Positions 45,223 to 54,172 of a stretch of DNA of 64,000 nucleotides are shown one piece after another. The stretch covers positions 1-64,000 of the forward strand of contig JAVETB010000002.1 in assembly GCA_034006265.1 (NCBI GenBank), written 5' to 3'. Both the position numbers and the translations under genes were made by a program. How positions within the stretch are numbered: the stretch's first letter is position 1; each line of letters opens with the position of its first letter. Under the pieces are notes generated by a model. The model had not been told where the DNA came from and did no database searches. It saw only the letters and a list, made by a program, of their open reading frames with translations. This DNA is from Syntrophus sp034006265. GTDB lineage: Bacteria > Desulfobacterota > Syntrophia > Syntrophales > Syntrophaceae.

Positions 45223-45248
45223 TTTGCCACTCCGTCACGGCCGCACAA

Positions 45249-45698
45249 TCACGAACCGGAAAGCCTCGACTTCAACCGCTCGTTGACCGCCTTGCCGTCC
45301 GCCTTTCCCGTCACTTTGGGCATCAGGACTTTCATGACCTTCCCCATATCCCTGATGCTGGCCGCCTGGACCTCCTGGATGGCCTTTTCAATCTCGGCAT
45401 CCAGCTCCTCTTCCGAGAGCTGCTGGGGCATGAATGCCTGTATCATCTCCAATTCCCGGGATTCCTTCTGAACGAGATCCTCCCTTCCACCGAGCTTGAA
45501 TTGTTCGATGGAATCCCTTCTCTGCTTGGCCATCGATGAGAGCAGCTGCAGGACTTCCGTTTCGTTCAGCTCCCTGTGCAAGTCTATTTCCCTGTTGTGC
45601 AGGGCGGCCTTCATGAGACGCAGCGTCGAAAGACGCGCCTTGTCCTGCTGCTTCGCCGCCTTCATCAACTCTGTTTCCACGATTTCCTTGAAGCTCAT
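45249..45698 (-). CDS. yqeY: GatB/YqeY-domain protein
   Basis: The 149-residue protein is a stand-alone version of the tRNA-binding C-terminal domain of GatB: KAAKQQDKARLSTLRLMKAALHNREIDL, LVQKESRELEMIQAFMPQQLSEEELDAEI and IRDMGKVMKVLMPKVTGKADGKAVNERLKSRL. Its precise role is unknown; it often lies beside rpsU, dnaG or rpoD. GGGAGAAAC precedes the ATG. Only about 26 bases separate it from dnaG. Confidence 0.92.
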   Translation of the reverse strand: MSFKEIVETELMKAAKQQDKARLSTLRLMKAALHNREIDLHRELNETEVLQLLSSMAKQRRDSIEQFKLGGREDLVQKESRELEMIQAFMPQQLSEEELDAEIEKAIQEVQAASIRDMGKVMKVLMPKVTGKADGKAVNERLKSRLSGS

Positions 45699-46016
45699 TG
45701 TTTCTCCCTTTTTCCGTTCTCTGTTCCGCCATCCCGGGATTTTCCCCTTTTAATCAGGATGAGGATTATTCAAAAGTAAAACAACACACAAGGGCGGACT
45801 TGCGTGCTGGAGATTAAACGAGGAGTCTCTCTTTGAAAGAAAAGGATCTGTGGCTGCGCCCCTCTGCGGATTTCGAAATCACCATGCCATGAAAGAGCCT
45901 GACCTTCACATTAGGAAGCGGCCAATCCGCGGAGCAGCCAGCCGCGCAGGAATACATCTGAGAATCAATATCGAAGCTAAATTTAATTACTTCTGAAGAC
46001 TTGTCAACGTCTTTAT
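45699..46016. other. Intergenic region upstream of yqeY with a candidate leftward promoter
   Basis: No credible open frame is seen. On the minus strand TTGACA (46007-46002) and AAATTT (45984-45979) are 17 bases apart, giving a good -35 and a weak -10 for the yqeY-dnaG-rpoD operon. The transcript would have a leader of roughly 270 bases. Confidence 0.4.
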
Positions 46017-46364
46017 TTATCCAACTTCATCCCTGAGTTTGCGCCCCCCCAGCACGTGCATATGAAGATGGAAAATGACCTGGCCGCCCTCCGCGTTACA
46101 GTTGATGACAACTCGGAACCCCTTTTCATCAATGGATTTGAGCTTGGCGACTTTCTGGGCTGCGGCCATCAAATTCATGAGATCCGCCATGGAATCGGAG
46201 GAAACATCCATCAACGTGGAGATGTGGCGCTTGGGGATCACAATGACGTGCACCGGCGCCATGGGGTGAATGTCATCAAAGGCCAGTACGGAATCATCCT
46301 CATAAACTCTGGAGCAGGGAATCTCTCCTCGAATGATCTTGCAGAACAGGCAGTCTTCCGACAT
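46017..46364 (-). CDS. Histidine triad (HIT) nucleotide-binding protein
   Basis: The 115-residue protein is a branch-I HIT hydrolase of the HinT type. It begins MSEDCLFCKIIRGEIPC (CxxC zinc pair at Cys5/Cys8) and carries the triad HLHMHVLGGR (His99, His101, His103). Substrates are adenosine phosphoramidates or related nucleotides. AAGGAG precedes the ATG. It lies 205 bases after hisA and may share its transcript. Confidence 0.95.
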   Translation of the reverse strand: MSEDCLFCKIIRGEIPCSRVYEDDSVLAFDDIHPMAPVHVIVIPKRHISTLMDVSSDSMADLMNLMAAAQKVAKLKSIDEKGFRVVINCNAEGGQVIFHLHMHVLGGRKLRDEVG

Positions 46365-46569
46365 GGTGCGCTCTCCTTCTTTTATAAAACATTCCGGTGG
46401 ATTTCAGGTTTACGGTCTCTTCCTTTCCCGCCGTTTTCCTCTTCCGCCCGCTTCAGAGCCAGGGGGGTCAAGCCGGGCAGATGGAGGCAATGCAGGTTCA
46501 TTTCGGGCGCGGTCCGGAAAATGGAAGGGGCTGCCGGAGGAAGGGACACGCTGATCGCACCCCGGGCTT

Positions 46570-47298
46570 TCAGACCTGCTTCGTCAGGCGGATCGCCTCT
46601 TCAAGGGAAATGGCGCCTGAATAGAGGGCCTTGCCGACAATAACGCCCGAAATGCCCGCCTCTTCCAGGGGAAGGAGCTTTTTGATGTCTTCGAGGGTCG
46701 CGACTCCACCAGAGGCGATCACCGGGATTTCAATCTCTTCGGCCAGGCTTTTCGTAGCATCCACGTTTACCCCGGTCTGCATCCCGTCCCTGCTGATATC
46801 GGTGTAGACCACGGCGGCCACGCCGCGGTTTTCGTAGGACTTTGCCAGCTCCGAAGCCGTCATTTCACTTTGCTCCGTCCAGCCCTCGACGGCAACCTTC
46901 CCGTTGGCCGCATCGATGCCGAGGATGATGCGCCCCGGGAACATTTCACAGGCTTTATACACAAGCACACGATCCTTGAGGGCGGCCGTTCCCAGAATCA
47001 CCCACTGCACCCCCATATCCAGGTAGCTCTTTGCGGTCGCCAGGTCTCGGATTCCGCCTCCGATTTCCACGGGGAGGGAGACCTCCCTGACGATTTGACG
47101 GATGATCCTGGCATTGACCGGTGCGCCTGCAACCGATCCGTCGAGGTCCACCAGGTGCAGGCGTTCGGCACCTTTCTCGCGCCACAACCGCGCCATCTCC
47201 GCAGGGTGGTCGGAGTATACCGTGACTCGGTTAAAGTCTCCCTGAAGGAGCCGTACGCATTTTCCATCCTTCAGATCTATTGCAGGAATAATAACCAC
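46570..47298 (-). CDS. hisA: Phosphoribosylformimino-5-aminoimidazole carboxamide ribotide isomerase
   Basis: The 242-residue TIM barrel starts VIIPAIDLKDGKCVRLLQGD with the catalytic Asp, and has LVDLDGSVAG, EIGGGIRD, the second half-barrel YTDISRDGMQTG and the phosphate loop VIASGGVATLEDI. It begins with GTG. It is part of the leftward his cluster, but hisH and hisF are not adjacent. Confidence 0.96.
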   Translation of the reverse strand: MVIIPAIDLKDGKCVRLLQGDFNRVTVYSDHPAEMARLWREKGAERLHLVDLDGSVAGAPVNARIIRQIVREVSLPVEIGGGIRDLATAKSYLDMGVQWVILGTAALKDRVLVYKACEMFPGRIILGIDAANGKVAVEGWTEQSEMTASELAKSYENRGVAAVVYTDISRDGMQTGVNVDATKSLAEEIEIPVIASGGVATLEDIKKLLPLEEAGISGVIVGKALYSGAISLEEAIRLTKQV

Positions 47299-47410
47299 TT
47301 CGGAAAGCCCTCTCAGAAATTAACGGATTCGACACGGCCGGGCCTTGACGCCCTTTGGAGGACCCTTCAACCAGGCCCGCTGGAAAATGCCGACTTGGAG
47401 ACAGAAGCCG

Positions 47411-48121
47411 CTAGTGCGCACATGGAAAGGTCTCAAGCATTCCCGCCGCACCTTCGTCCGTGAGCTCCCTGGCTGTCAGCCAGCGGCCCCGCTCCTTGTA
47501 AAAGGCAAAAAGCTGGAAGATGTTTTCCATCAGCGACGTCTGAGTTTTGTCAAACTTGCCCCTCCAGATCAGTGAGCCGTCGCGGACATCGATGAGATGC
47601 AGGGCAAAGGCGACCGAGGCGGCCTGATCCGTCCCGTAAGCGTAACCTTTGCGCTCCCGGAAACGATAGACATGGCCATACAGGATCGCATCCGCGCCCA
47701 GCTCCCGCCCGACCTTGCCCAGGGAGGCCTTCAGGGAATCCTTCAGGAAATTCGAGGAAATCCGCTGGTATACCCCCTGAGCTCTCTCCGGCGGAACGAT
47801 TTCGAATTTTCCCGTCTTCTCAAGCCGCGACAGGACAACTTCCTCCACGACCCTTTCGGCCTGAGGCTCGACACTGCCGAGAGTCACAACGGCGCCGCAA
47901 ACCTCGCAACGCACCGTATTGTCCACGGCTTCATCCGAATCGAGCTTCTGGATGGGGAAAACGGCGATGCGATGAACCTTGATCGGCTCATCCTTCGCAT
48001 AGGTTTTCGTTGAAAGATTGTGCTGAGCGCAACCGATGAGAAATACAGACAGGATGACAGCGACCAGGAGGCAGGCAGCCGCAGGTCTCCTTGCTTTCAA
48101 TAGGATAAATAAAGTCCCCAT
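47411..48121 (-). CDS. Lipoprotein of unknown function inside the his cluster
   Basis: The 236-residue protein begins with a signal peptide and lipobox (LLVAVILSVFLIGCAQ, Cys at about residue 31). The mature part (IAVFPIQKLDSDE ... VLSRLEKTGKFEIVPPE ... LGADAILYGHVYRFRERKG ... LHLIDVRDGSLIWRGKFDKTQ) has the alternating fold seen in GNA1162- and LpoB-like outer-membrane lipoproteins. A CEVC pair is unusual for this fold. GGAG lies upstream of the ATG. It starts 31 bases after hisB, in the same direction, so it is probably co-transcribed. Confidence 0.75.
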   Translation of the reverse strand: MGTLFILLKARRPAAACLLVAVILSVFLIGCAQHNLSTKTYAKDEPIKVHRIAVFPIQKLDSDEAVDNTVRCEVCGAVVTLGSVEPQAERVVEEVVLSRLEKTGKFEIVPPERAQGVYQRISSNFLKDSLKASLGKVGRELGADAILYGHVYRFRERKGYAYGTDQAASVAFALHLIDVRDGSLIWRGKFDKTQTSLMENIFQLFAFYKERGRWLTARELTDEGAAGMLETFPCAH

Positions 48122-48152
48122 TTCCTCTCCCCGTGACGGCATAAATGTTACC

Positions 48153-48746
48153 TTACAAGCAGCCTTTTGTGGATAGCACACCGGAAATCCTGCTGTCGGT
48201 GGTTACGGCCATGCTCAATGCACGGGCAAAGGCCTTGAAGATGGCTTCTGTAATGTGATGGTTATTTTCACCATAAAATACATTGATATGCAAGGTGATT
48301 CCACTATGATCTGAAAAAGACTTGAAAAATTCCTTGATCAGCTGAAGGTCGAACCCCCCTGCCCTTGCACCAGGAGAAAATTCGACGCGGTACACTAGGT
48401 AAGGCCTTCCCGAAACATCCACGGTCACGGAGCACAAGGTCTCGTCCATCGGTACGGTCGCTGTTCCATAACGGGTCATGCCGGTTTTGTCGCCCACGGC
48501 ATCCTTCAATGCCTGCCCCAGGCAGATGCCCATGTCTTCCACAAGGTGGTGGTCATCGATCTCGGTATCCCCCCGACCCTTGATCGTCAGATCAAAAAGC
48601 CCATGCCGGGCGAAGAGGGTCAGCATATGATCGAAAAATGGGACCGAGGTGTCGATGGCGCCCCGGGCGCTGCCGTCGAGATTGATTTCCACAGAAATGT
48701 CGGTCTCCGAGGTGCTTCTTTGAACCCTAGCCTGTCTTGCTGTCAT
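48153..48746 (-). CDS. hisB: Imidazoleglycerol-phosphate dehydratase
   Basis: The 197-residue monofunctional enzyme shows the manganese-binding motifs typical of HisB: SVPFFDHMLTLFARHG, DDHHLVEDMGICLGQAL and, in the repeat half, NNHHITEAIFKAFARAL. It catalyses the sixth step of histidine synthesis. The ATG chosen has GGGAG three bases upstream; five extra codons upstream are possible. Confidence 0.96.
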   Translation of the reverse strand: MTARQARVQRSTSETDISVEINLDGSARGAIDTSVPFFDHMLTLFARHGLFDLTIKGRGDTEIDDHHLVEDMGICLGQALKDAVGDKTGMTRYGTATVPMDETLCSVTVDVSGRPYLVYRVEFSPGARAGGFDLQLIKEFFKSFSDHSGITLHINVFYGENNHHITEAIFKAFARALSMAVTTDSRISGVLSTKGCL

Positions 48747-48812
48747 TGCTCCCGTCAACACTCCTTTCCCGTCCTTGCCCGTTCGTCTCCGGCCTGTCCG
48801 TTCCCGCTGCCC

Positions 48813-49685
48813 TCAAATGACCTTGTCCAGGGGATACTCGATGATCCCTTCGGCCCCGCCCTCCTGGAGCAGGGGGATCAGGTCCCTGACGGACTTCGCA
48901 TCAAGGATCGTTTCCACCGCGAGCCAGTCGGTGGAATACAGGTTGGAAATCGTCGGAGCCCTCAGTGAGGGGAGCAGCTGAATCACCCGGTCCAGGTTCT
49001 GCCTGGGCACGTTCATTTTGATTCCCACCTTTCCCACGGCTTGAAGGGAACCGTTCAGAAGAGTCCGGATCTGCTCAATCTTCTGCCGCTTCCAGGGATC
49101 ATTCCAGGCCGCCTCATTGGTGATTAAAACCGTGTTGGTCCGCATCAGTTCATGGATGATTTTAAGGTTGTTTGCTCGAATCGTGCTACCCGTCTCGGTG
49201 ACTTCCACGACGGCATCCACCAGGCCTTCAACGACCTTGGCCTCCGTCGCCCCCCAGGAAAACTCGACGTGAACATGGATGTTCCTCTCCTTGAAGTACC
49301 GCTCCGTAAAGCAGCGCAGCTCCGTTGCAATCCGCTTTCCTTCGAGATCCTCTATCCTGGTGATCGGAGAGTCCTCCCGGACAACGAGGACCCACCGGGC
49401 CTGCTTGGCCGATGTCTTTGAGTAGACCAGGTCCTGTATCTCCACGACATTCGAACCGTTTTCGATAATCCAGTCCTTTCCCGTCAACCCCATGTCCAGC
49501 GTGCCGTCTTCCACGTATCTGGACATTTCCTGGGCCCTGACCAGGGTGCAGGAAAGCTCCTCGTCGTCGACATCGGGAAAGTAGCTTCTACTGTCATAGG
49601 TGATGTGCCACCCGGCCCTTCTGAAAAGATCGACGGTTTTCGCTTCAAGGCTCCCCTTGGGTATCCCCAGCTTCAACTTATTCAT
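48813..49685 (-). CDS. hisG: ATP phosphoribosyltransferase, long form
   Basis: The 290-residue protein has the catalytic domain (LKLGIPKGSLEAKTVDLFRRAGW, DMGLTGKDWI, EVTETGSTIRANNLKI) and a C-terminal ACT-like regulatory domain (LPSLRAPTISNLYSTDWLAVETI). It is therefore the long, HisZ-independent form that binds histidine for feedback control. Its ATG overlaps the hisI stop (ATGA). Confidence 0.96.
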   Translation of the reverse strand: MNKLKLGIPKGSLEAKTVDLFRRAGWHITYDSRSYFPDVDDEELSCTLVRAQEMSRYVEDGTLDMGLTGKDWIIENGSNVVEIQDLVYSKTSAKQARWVLVVREDSPITRIEDLEGKRIATELRCFTERYFKERNIHVHVEFSWGATEAKVVEGLVDAVVEVTETGSTIRANNLKIIHELMRTNTVLITNEAAWNDPWKRQKIEQIRTLLNGSLQAVGKVGIKMNVPRQNLDRVIQLLPSLRAPTISNLYSTDWLAVETILDAKSVRDLIPLLQEGGAEGIIEYPLDKVI

Positions 49686-50053
49686 TTATAGACGTCCTCC
49701 GGATCTACCAGTCTTTCGCCGACAATTTCGACGCCCCCGGCGGTGATCTTCCTGTAGAAACAGGAGCGGTACCCCGTATGACAGGCCGCGCCGGTCTGCT
49801 CAACCTTCAGAAGAACCGTATCCTCATCGCAGTCGATCCGAATCTCCCTGACCGACTGAAAATGCCCCGACGTCTCACCCTTGATCCAGAGGCTGTTTCT
49901 GGAGCGGCTCCAATAGGATGCTTTTCCTGTCTCCAGAGTGTTAAGCCAGGCTTCACGATTCATGTACGCAAGCATCAGCACTTCGCCGGTGTCGTAATCC
50001 TGGACGATTGCAGGTATCAATCCGTTTCCTTTTTCAAAATTCGGCTCCAACAT
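49682..50053 (-). CDS. hisI: Phosphoribosyl-AMP cyclohydrolase
   Basis: The 123-residue enzyme contains GEVLMLAYMNREAW, SRSRNSLWIKGETSGHFQ, the metal-binding DCDEDTVLLKVEQTGAACHTGYRSCFYR, and no HisE domain. GAGGAG precedes the ATG. It is the first gene of the leftward his cluster. Confidence 0.96.
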   Translation of the reverse strand: MLEPNFEKGNGLIPAIVQDYDTGEVLMLAYMNREAWLNTLETGKASYWSRSRNSLWIKGETSGHFQSVREIRIDCDEDTVLLKVEQTGAACHTGYRSCFYRKITAGGVEIVGERLVDPEDVYK

Positions 50054-50269
50054 CCTGTTTCTCCTCGCTGAATATCACCCTACACAAATGCGGTTTTAGT
50101 AAAACTCATATATTATCAAAGCAGGAAATGCTAATTTAAAAACCCCTGATTATCAAGCTTTTTTTCCATTTCCCCTCTGATTTCTCTTGACTTTTTAGAG
50201 CAACCTATCTCAGAACAGATCATGCGGCACAGTGCTCAGGGGCCGCCTTGTCCGTTGATAACATTTGCT

Positions 50270-50299
50270 TTGAATTCTCGGTGCTGTTTTATTTATAAT
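50270..50299 (+). promoter_or_regulatory. Sigma-70 promoter of the 102-residue membrane protein gene
   Basis: TTGAAT and a perfect TATAAT lie 18 bases apart. The transcript would start near 50306, about 30 bases before the gene, and AGGGAGG follows as ribosome site. Confidence 0.65.
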
Positions 50300-50334
50300 G
50301 AGCCATCACATTATTTAAAGGGAGGTAAGCGACG

Positions 50335-50643
50335 ATGTCACTATTGACCGGAGGCGCAATTTCGACGTTTCTTGGGTTGCTTGGGCTGATCTTCTGGTGG
50401 TCTGATTTCGTGGCGCTCTTGAAAGGGGCCATCCCCATATTCCTGATCCTGGGAGGTGTCCTGGCCGTCTATATCGGTTTCGATGACATCCAGGACAAAT
50501 TGAACCGCGAGCGGCAGAAGCAGGATGAAGAGCTGGCAAGGGCGCGGGAGGAAATCGAGGCCGTAAAGGCCCAGACCAATCTGTACCGTGAAGAGCTGGA
50601 CAGGTTGAGGGAAGGGGCTTCGAAGACATCCGCCGGGGAGTGA
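50335..50643 (+). CDS. Small membrane protein with C-terminal coiled coil
   Basis: The 102-residue protein has two hydrophobic segments (AISTFLGLLGLIFWWSDFVALL and AIPIFLILGGVLAVYIGFDDI) followed by a charged coiled coil (KLNRERQKQDEELARAREEIEAVKAQ) at the cytoplasmic side. No family is recognised. AGGGAGG and a clear sigma-70 promoter precede it, and it runs towards the acyl-CoA synthetase gene 78 bases on. Confidence 0.7.
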   Translation: MSLLTGGAISTFLGLLGLIFWWSDFVALLKGAIPIFLILGGVLAVYIGFDDIQDKLNRERQKQDEELARAREEIEAVKAQTNLYREELDRLREGASKTSAGE

Positions 50644-50721
50644 TCCTTTTCCAGAAAACTCAGCCGCCATGACCTGTCCCGTCAACGAAAGACATTCTTT
50701 TTCCTTACCGCCGTCTGAAAT

Positions 50722-52854
50722 ATGCACTATTTTTTTAATCCTCAGAGCATTGCCGTCTTCGGTGCAACCCCCAAAACCTTCAAGGGGGGATATGCCATTC
50801 TCAGGAATCTGATTTCGACGTTCCAGGGACGGATTTATCCCGTCAACCCTCAGCATGTAAGCATTGAAGGCATGCCCTGCTTTCCCGCTTTGGCAGACAT
50901 CGAGGGACCCGTCGACTTGGTGATCCTCTTCATCGCGGCCAGGATGGTTCCCGACGCGCTGGAACAATGCGCCGCCAAAGGCGTCCGGGGAATTATGATC
51001 GAATCGGGCGGGTTTGCGGAGACGGATGACGTGGGGAAAGCCCTTCAGCGGTCGATTTCGGAATTTGTCAGACGAACGGGAATCCGGGTTTGGGGACCGA
51101 ACTGCATGGGACTCGTGGACGGCATCCGGGGGCACATCTTCTCTTTCACGGACCCGAAGGTCCTTCCTGCCTGCCTCCTCCCCGGACCGGTGTCCCTGAT
51201 TGTCCAGAGCGGCATGCTCTCCGCGGGGTTTGTCGTCGACATCTTGAGTCATGGCATCACCGGCTTCAGCAAGATCTGCTCGATCGGCAACAAGGCAGAC
51301 ATCCACGAAAGCGACGTCCTCGCCTATCTCCTTGAAGATCCCGACACCTGTTCCGTCGGCCTCTATCTCGAATCCTTCATCGACGGCAGACGCTTTCTGG
51401 ATCTTTGCCGGAACAGCGACAAGCCCGTGGTTGTCTTGAAGGGGGGAAAGAGCAAAACGGGGGCGCAGGCCGCCATCAGCCACACCGCCAGCCTGGCAGG
51501 CAATTACCGGGTTGCCGTCGGCGCGCTCGCACAGGCCGGAGTTTACGAGGCGCAGGACTTCAAGCAGCTTGTCGACTTCTGCCGGACGCTTGCCCTCCAC
51601 CCTCCCCGGCGCAGCCGGTCCCGGGCCCGGGGGCGGATCGCCGTCATCACCTTCAGCGGCGCTTCGGGCATCGTGTCCTCCGATTTCATGGAAGAGCAGG
51701 GTCTCAGCGTCGCCGAGCTTTCAGAGGCAACGAAAATACGCCTGGGCCGCCTTTTTCCCCAATGGATGCCCGTGGCCGATCCCGTGGACATCTGGCCGGC
51801 TATCGAACAGCACAGCGGAACGGATCTCGACATTTACAGCCTCGCCCTGGAAGCGGTTCTTGACGACCCGGGTGTGGATGCCGTCCTCGTCCATTCCTTT
51901 TCGGGATACACACGAATCCGGCTGAACCTGGAGGAAATGTCCGGGCAGAGCCGAGCTTCCGGAAAACCCGTGCTGCTGTGGCTGCTGGGCAGGCATGAAG
52001 AGGTCTTTCAGGCCAAAAAACGAGCCCGCGACCTGGGGCTCCTGGTTTTTCAGGAGCTGCACCGGGCCGTGGAGTGCCTGTCTATTCTCTTTCATCCCTC
52101 CGGAACGCTTCCGCGACTGGAGGAAGCTCAGCCCGTCCCGCCGGTACGTTCAACGGTGCTTTCAGAGGATCTTTCCCGCCTCCTGGAACATGCGGAGGGT
52201 CCCCAGGATGAGTGGACATCCAAAAGGATACTTCAATCCTTCGGCATTCCTTCCGTGGAAGAGGCTGTGATAGAGGATTTTTTCCGCTTTGAAGGGACAG
52301 CGGCCCGGATGGGTTTTCCCCTGGTGATGAAGGGACTGCAACCGGGGGTTGTCCACAAGACGGAGCGCGGGCTGATCGAACTGAACATCCGGAATCGGCA
52401 GGAGGCGGGAGCAAGCTTTGAGCGGCTCATGGAGAGGATGGGCGGTAACGGTTCGGTATTGCTTCAGAAGCAGGTGCAGGGGGGTGTGGAGCTGATCCTG
52501 GGCGCCCTCCGTGACCCCCAGTTCGGCCCCTGCGTCATGATCGGCGTTGGCGGAGTCCTGGCCCATCTCGTCGCCGACACCGTTTTCGCGCCCGCCCCGC
52601 TGGGCCGGGAGGAAGCGCTGGACGCCATCGGCCGACTGCGGACCCCCCAGATTTTAGACGGCTTCCGCGGATCTGAACCCGTCGACCGGGACGTGATCGC
52701 CTCTCTTCTGGTCAACCTGGGCAGCGTGATGACCGACTGTCCCCGCATCCGGGAAATTGACATCAACCCCGTCCTTGCGACTCGAAACAGCGCTGTTGCC
52801 GTGGATGCGACGGTGGTTTTAGGCAGCCCCATTTCAAGGACAGATCACCGGTAA
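50722..52854 (+). CDS. ADP-forming acyl-CoA synthetase (alpha-beta fusion)
   Basis: The 710-residue protein contains a CoA-binding domain (QSIAVFGATPKTFKGG), a ligase domain with the phospho-His motif AISHTASLAGN (about residue 255), and an ATP-grasp domain with MGFPLVMKGLQPGVVHKTE (second His) and EIDINPVLA. It would make ATP from acyl-CoA plus ADP and phosphate, or run in reverse. Unlike the protein at 20 kb it has no GNAT domain. Ribosome site is weak. A small Cys-containing protein gene follows after 12 bases. Confidence 0.88.
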   Translation: MHYFFNPQSIAVFGATPKTFKGGYAILRNLISTFQGRIYPVNPQHVSIEGMPCFPALADIEGPVDLVILFIAARMVPDALEQCAAKGVRGIMIESGGFAETDDVGKALQRSISEFVRRTGIRVWGPNCMGLVDGIRGHIFSFTDPKVLPACLLPGPVSLIVQSGMLSAGFVVDILSHGITGFSKICSIGNKADIHESDVLAYLLEDPDTCSVGLYLESFIDGRRFLDLCRNSDKPVVVLKGGKSKTGAQAAISHTASLAGNYRVAVGALAQAGVYEAQDFKQLVDFCRTLALHPPRRSRSRARGRIAVITFSGASGIVSSDFMEEQGLSVAELSEATKIRLGRLFPQWMPVADPVDIWPAIEQHSGTDLDIYSLALEAVLDDPGVDAVLVHSFSGYTRIRLNLEEMSGQSRASGKPVLLWLLGRHEEVFQAKKRARDLGLLVFQELHRAVECLSILFHPSGTLPRLEEAQPVPPVRSTVLSEDLSRLLEHAEGPQDEWTSKRILQSFGIPSVEEAVIEDFFRFEGTAARMGFPLVMKGLQPGVVHKTERGLIELNIRNRQEAGASFERLMERMGGNGSVLLQKQVQGGVELILGALRDPQFGPCVMIGVGGVLAHLVADTVFAPAPLGREEALDAIGRLRTPQILDGFRGSEPVDRDVIASLLVNLGSVMTDCPRIREIDINPVLATRNSAVAVDATVVLGSPISRTDHR

Positions 52855-52866
52855 GGAGAAAAAGGA

Positions 52867-53280
52867 GTGAAAGAGCCAAAAAAGGAAAGGGAAATTGCGA
52901 GCAATCCGGCTCTTGAAGAGGAAATCAGAAACCGGACGAAAGGCAACGAGCTGAGCTGCGCGGCGGCCATGCAGATCTCCGCGCAGTTCGGAGAGCCCCC
53001 CGGGGATCTGGGACAGAGGCTCGATGCGATGGAAATCCGCCTCGCCAAGTGTCAGCTTGGCCTTTACGGCTACAAGCCCGAGAAGAAGATTGTCCAGCCT
53101 GCGGCGGAAGTATCGGCAAACCTGGAAGAGGAGATTCGAAACGCCATGAAGGGGAATTCCCTGCCCTGCATGGAGGCCTGGTCCATCGCCAGGAGAAGAA
53201 GAATCCCCAAGATGGCCGTTTCCTCGGCCTGCGAAACCCTGAAGATCAAGATCAGCCCCTGCCAGCTCGGAGCCTTTTAG
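52867..53280 (+). CDS. Small protein with two repeated Cys-containing domains
   Basis: The 137-residue protein is an internal duplication. Repeat 1 (about 17-68) reads LEEEIRNRTKGNELSC ... KCQLGLYG, and repeat 2 (about 85-137) reads LEEEIRNAMKGNSLPC ... PCQLGAF. Each repeat has a Cys after the KGN motif and a second Cys in CQLG, with a helical core between, like a winged-helix or HTH fold. Such CQLG-ending domains occur in deltaproteobacterial proteins of unknown role. It begins with GTG after AAGGAG and is likely translated with the acyl-CoA synthetase gene. Its 3' end overlaps the next gene by 4 bases. Confidence 0.7.
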   Translation: MKEPKKEREIASNPALEEEIRNRTKGNELSCAAAMQISAQFGEPPGDLGQRLDAMEIRLAKCQLGLYGYKPEKKIVQPAAEVSANLEEEIRNAMKGNSLPCMEAWSIARRRRIPKMAVSSACETLKIKISPCQLGAF

Positions 53281-53999
53281 GGGGTCCGGCAACGGCCATT
53301 CTCCAGGTAGCGGGTGGCCACGGCAATCATGACCCGGGCGTTCTCCCGGGCATGGGCCACAATCTGCTCGACCGTCAAAGGCTCTTCCGCCAGACCGTTT
53401 CCGTAATTGTCGACAGAGCAGAGCGCTCCATAGGCCAGGCCGAATTCCTGCGCCGTCACGGCTTCACTCGCCAGGGTCATGCCTACCAGGTCGGCAAACC
53501 GCGCGATCATGCGGATCTCGGCACGCGTTTCCAGCCGGGGTCCCGGCATCTGAAAGTAAACCCCCTGGTCCACCGCCTTCACCCCGCTTTGTTGGGCGGC
53601 TTCGAGGAGACGCCGCCTCACTCCCGGATCGAGCCGCGGGGTCATATGGGCGGAGCGGTCCCGGAACATACTGGGAATACCGGCCAGGAAAATGAAATCC
53701 TCGGGAATCATGATTGTTCCCGGCTTCCATTTTCGATGTAGGGAACCAGCCGAGTTGATGGCGACGATCTCCTTCACCCCGATTTCGGCAAGGGCTTTCA
53801 TATTTGCCCGATGATTGATCCGGTGCGGCAGGATGTATCGTTCGGGGTCTGCCCCATGCCGCGAAATAAAAGCGACTTCGTCGGAGCGCATCACCTCCGC
53901 AGGGCCGTATTCCGTCTCAATGAGCGCCTCCCGGAGATCTCCGAAAAGCTCACCGCCCCTCGGGATGACCGTCCCGGAAAGAATTCCCAAAGGCCGCAT
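53277..53999 (-). CDS. Purine nucleoside / methylthio-nucleoside phosphorylase
   Basis: The 240-residue protein belongs to the MTAP/PNP branch: LGILSGTVIPRGGELFGD, the phosphate and ribose site PHRINHRANMKALAEIGVKEIVAINSAGSL, and GVYFQMPGPRLETRAEIRMIARF with LASEAVTAQE. The base-contact region VDNYGNGL is closer to methylthioinosine phosphorylases than to adenosine-specific MTAP, but specificity is not certain. GAGGAG lies 4 bases before the chosen ATG; an in-frame ATG at 54011 is possible. Confidence 0.85.
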   Translation of the reverse strand: MRPLGILSGTVIPRGGELFGDLREALIETEYGPAEVMRSDEVAFISRHGADPERYILPHRINHRANMKALAEIGVKEIVAINSAGSLHRKWKPGTIMIPEDFIFLAGIPSMFRDRSAHMTPRLDPGVRRRLLEAAQQSGVKAVDQGVYFQMPGPRLETRAEIRMIARFADLVGMTLASEAVTAQEFGLAYGALCSVDNYGNGLAEEPLTVEQIVAHARENARVMIAVATRYLENGRCRTP

Positions 54000-54107
54000 C
54001 CGTCTCCTCATCCCCTTTCCCTGTCAGCGCTGCCCCCCCTATAACAGATCACCGTCCCCCTGTCAAAAGCGCCGGATCTTTTCCCCGGCTCCGCCCTGAA
54101 AATGCCA

Positions 54108-54138
54108 TTGACATCCCTCGGGAGGATATGACATAGAT
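54108..54138 (+). promoter_or_regulatory. Candidate promoter of trxA
   Basis: TTGACA (54108-54113) and CATAGAT (from 54132) are 18 bases apart, about 35 bases upstream of the trxA ATG. The -35 is perfect and the -10 is weak. Confidence 0.4.
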
Positions 54139-54172
54139 ACAGGAAATTTAAATCTGACAGGGGGGTCTCTCC

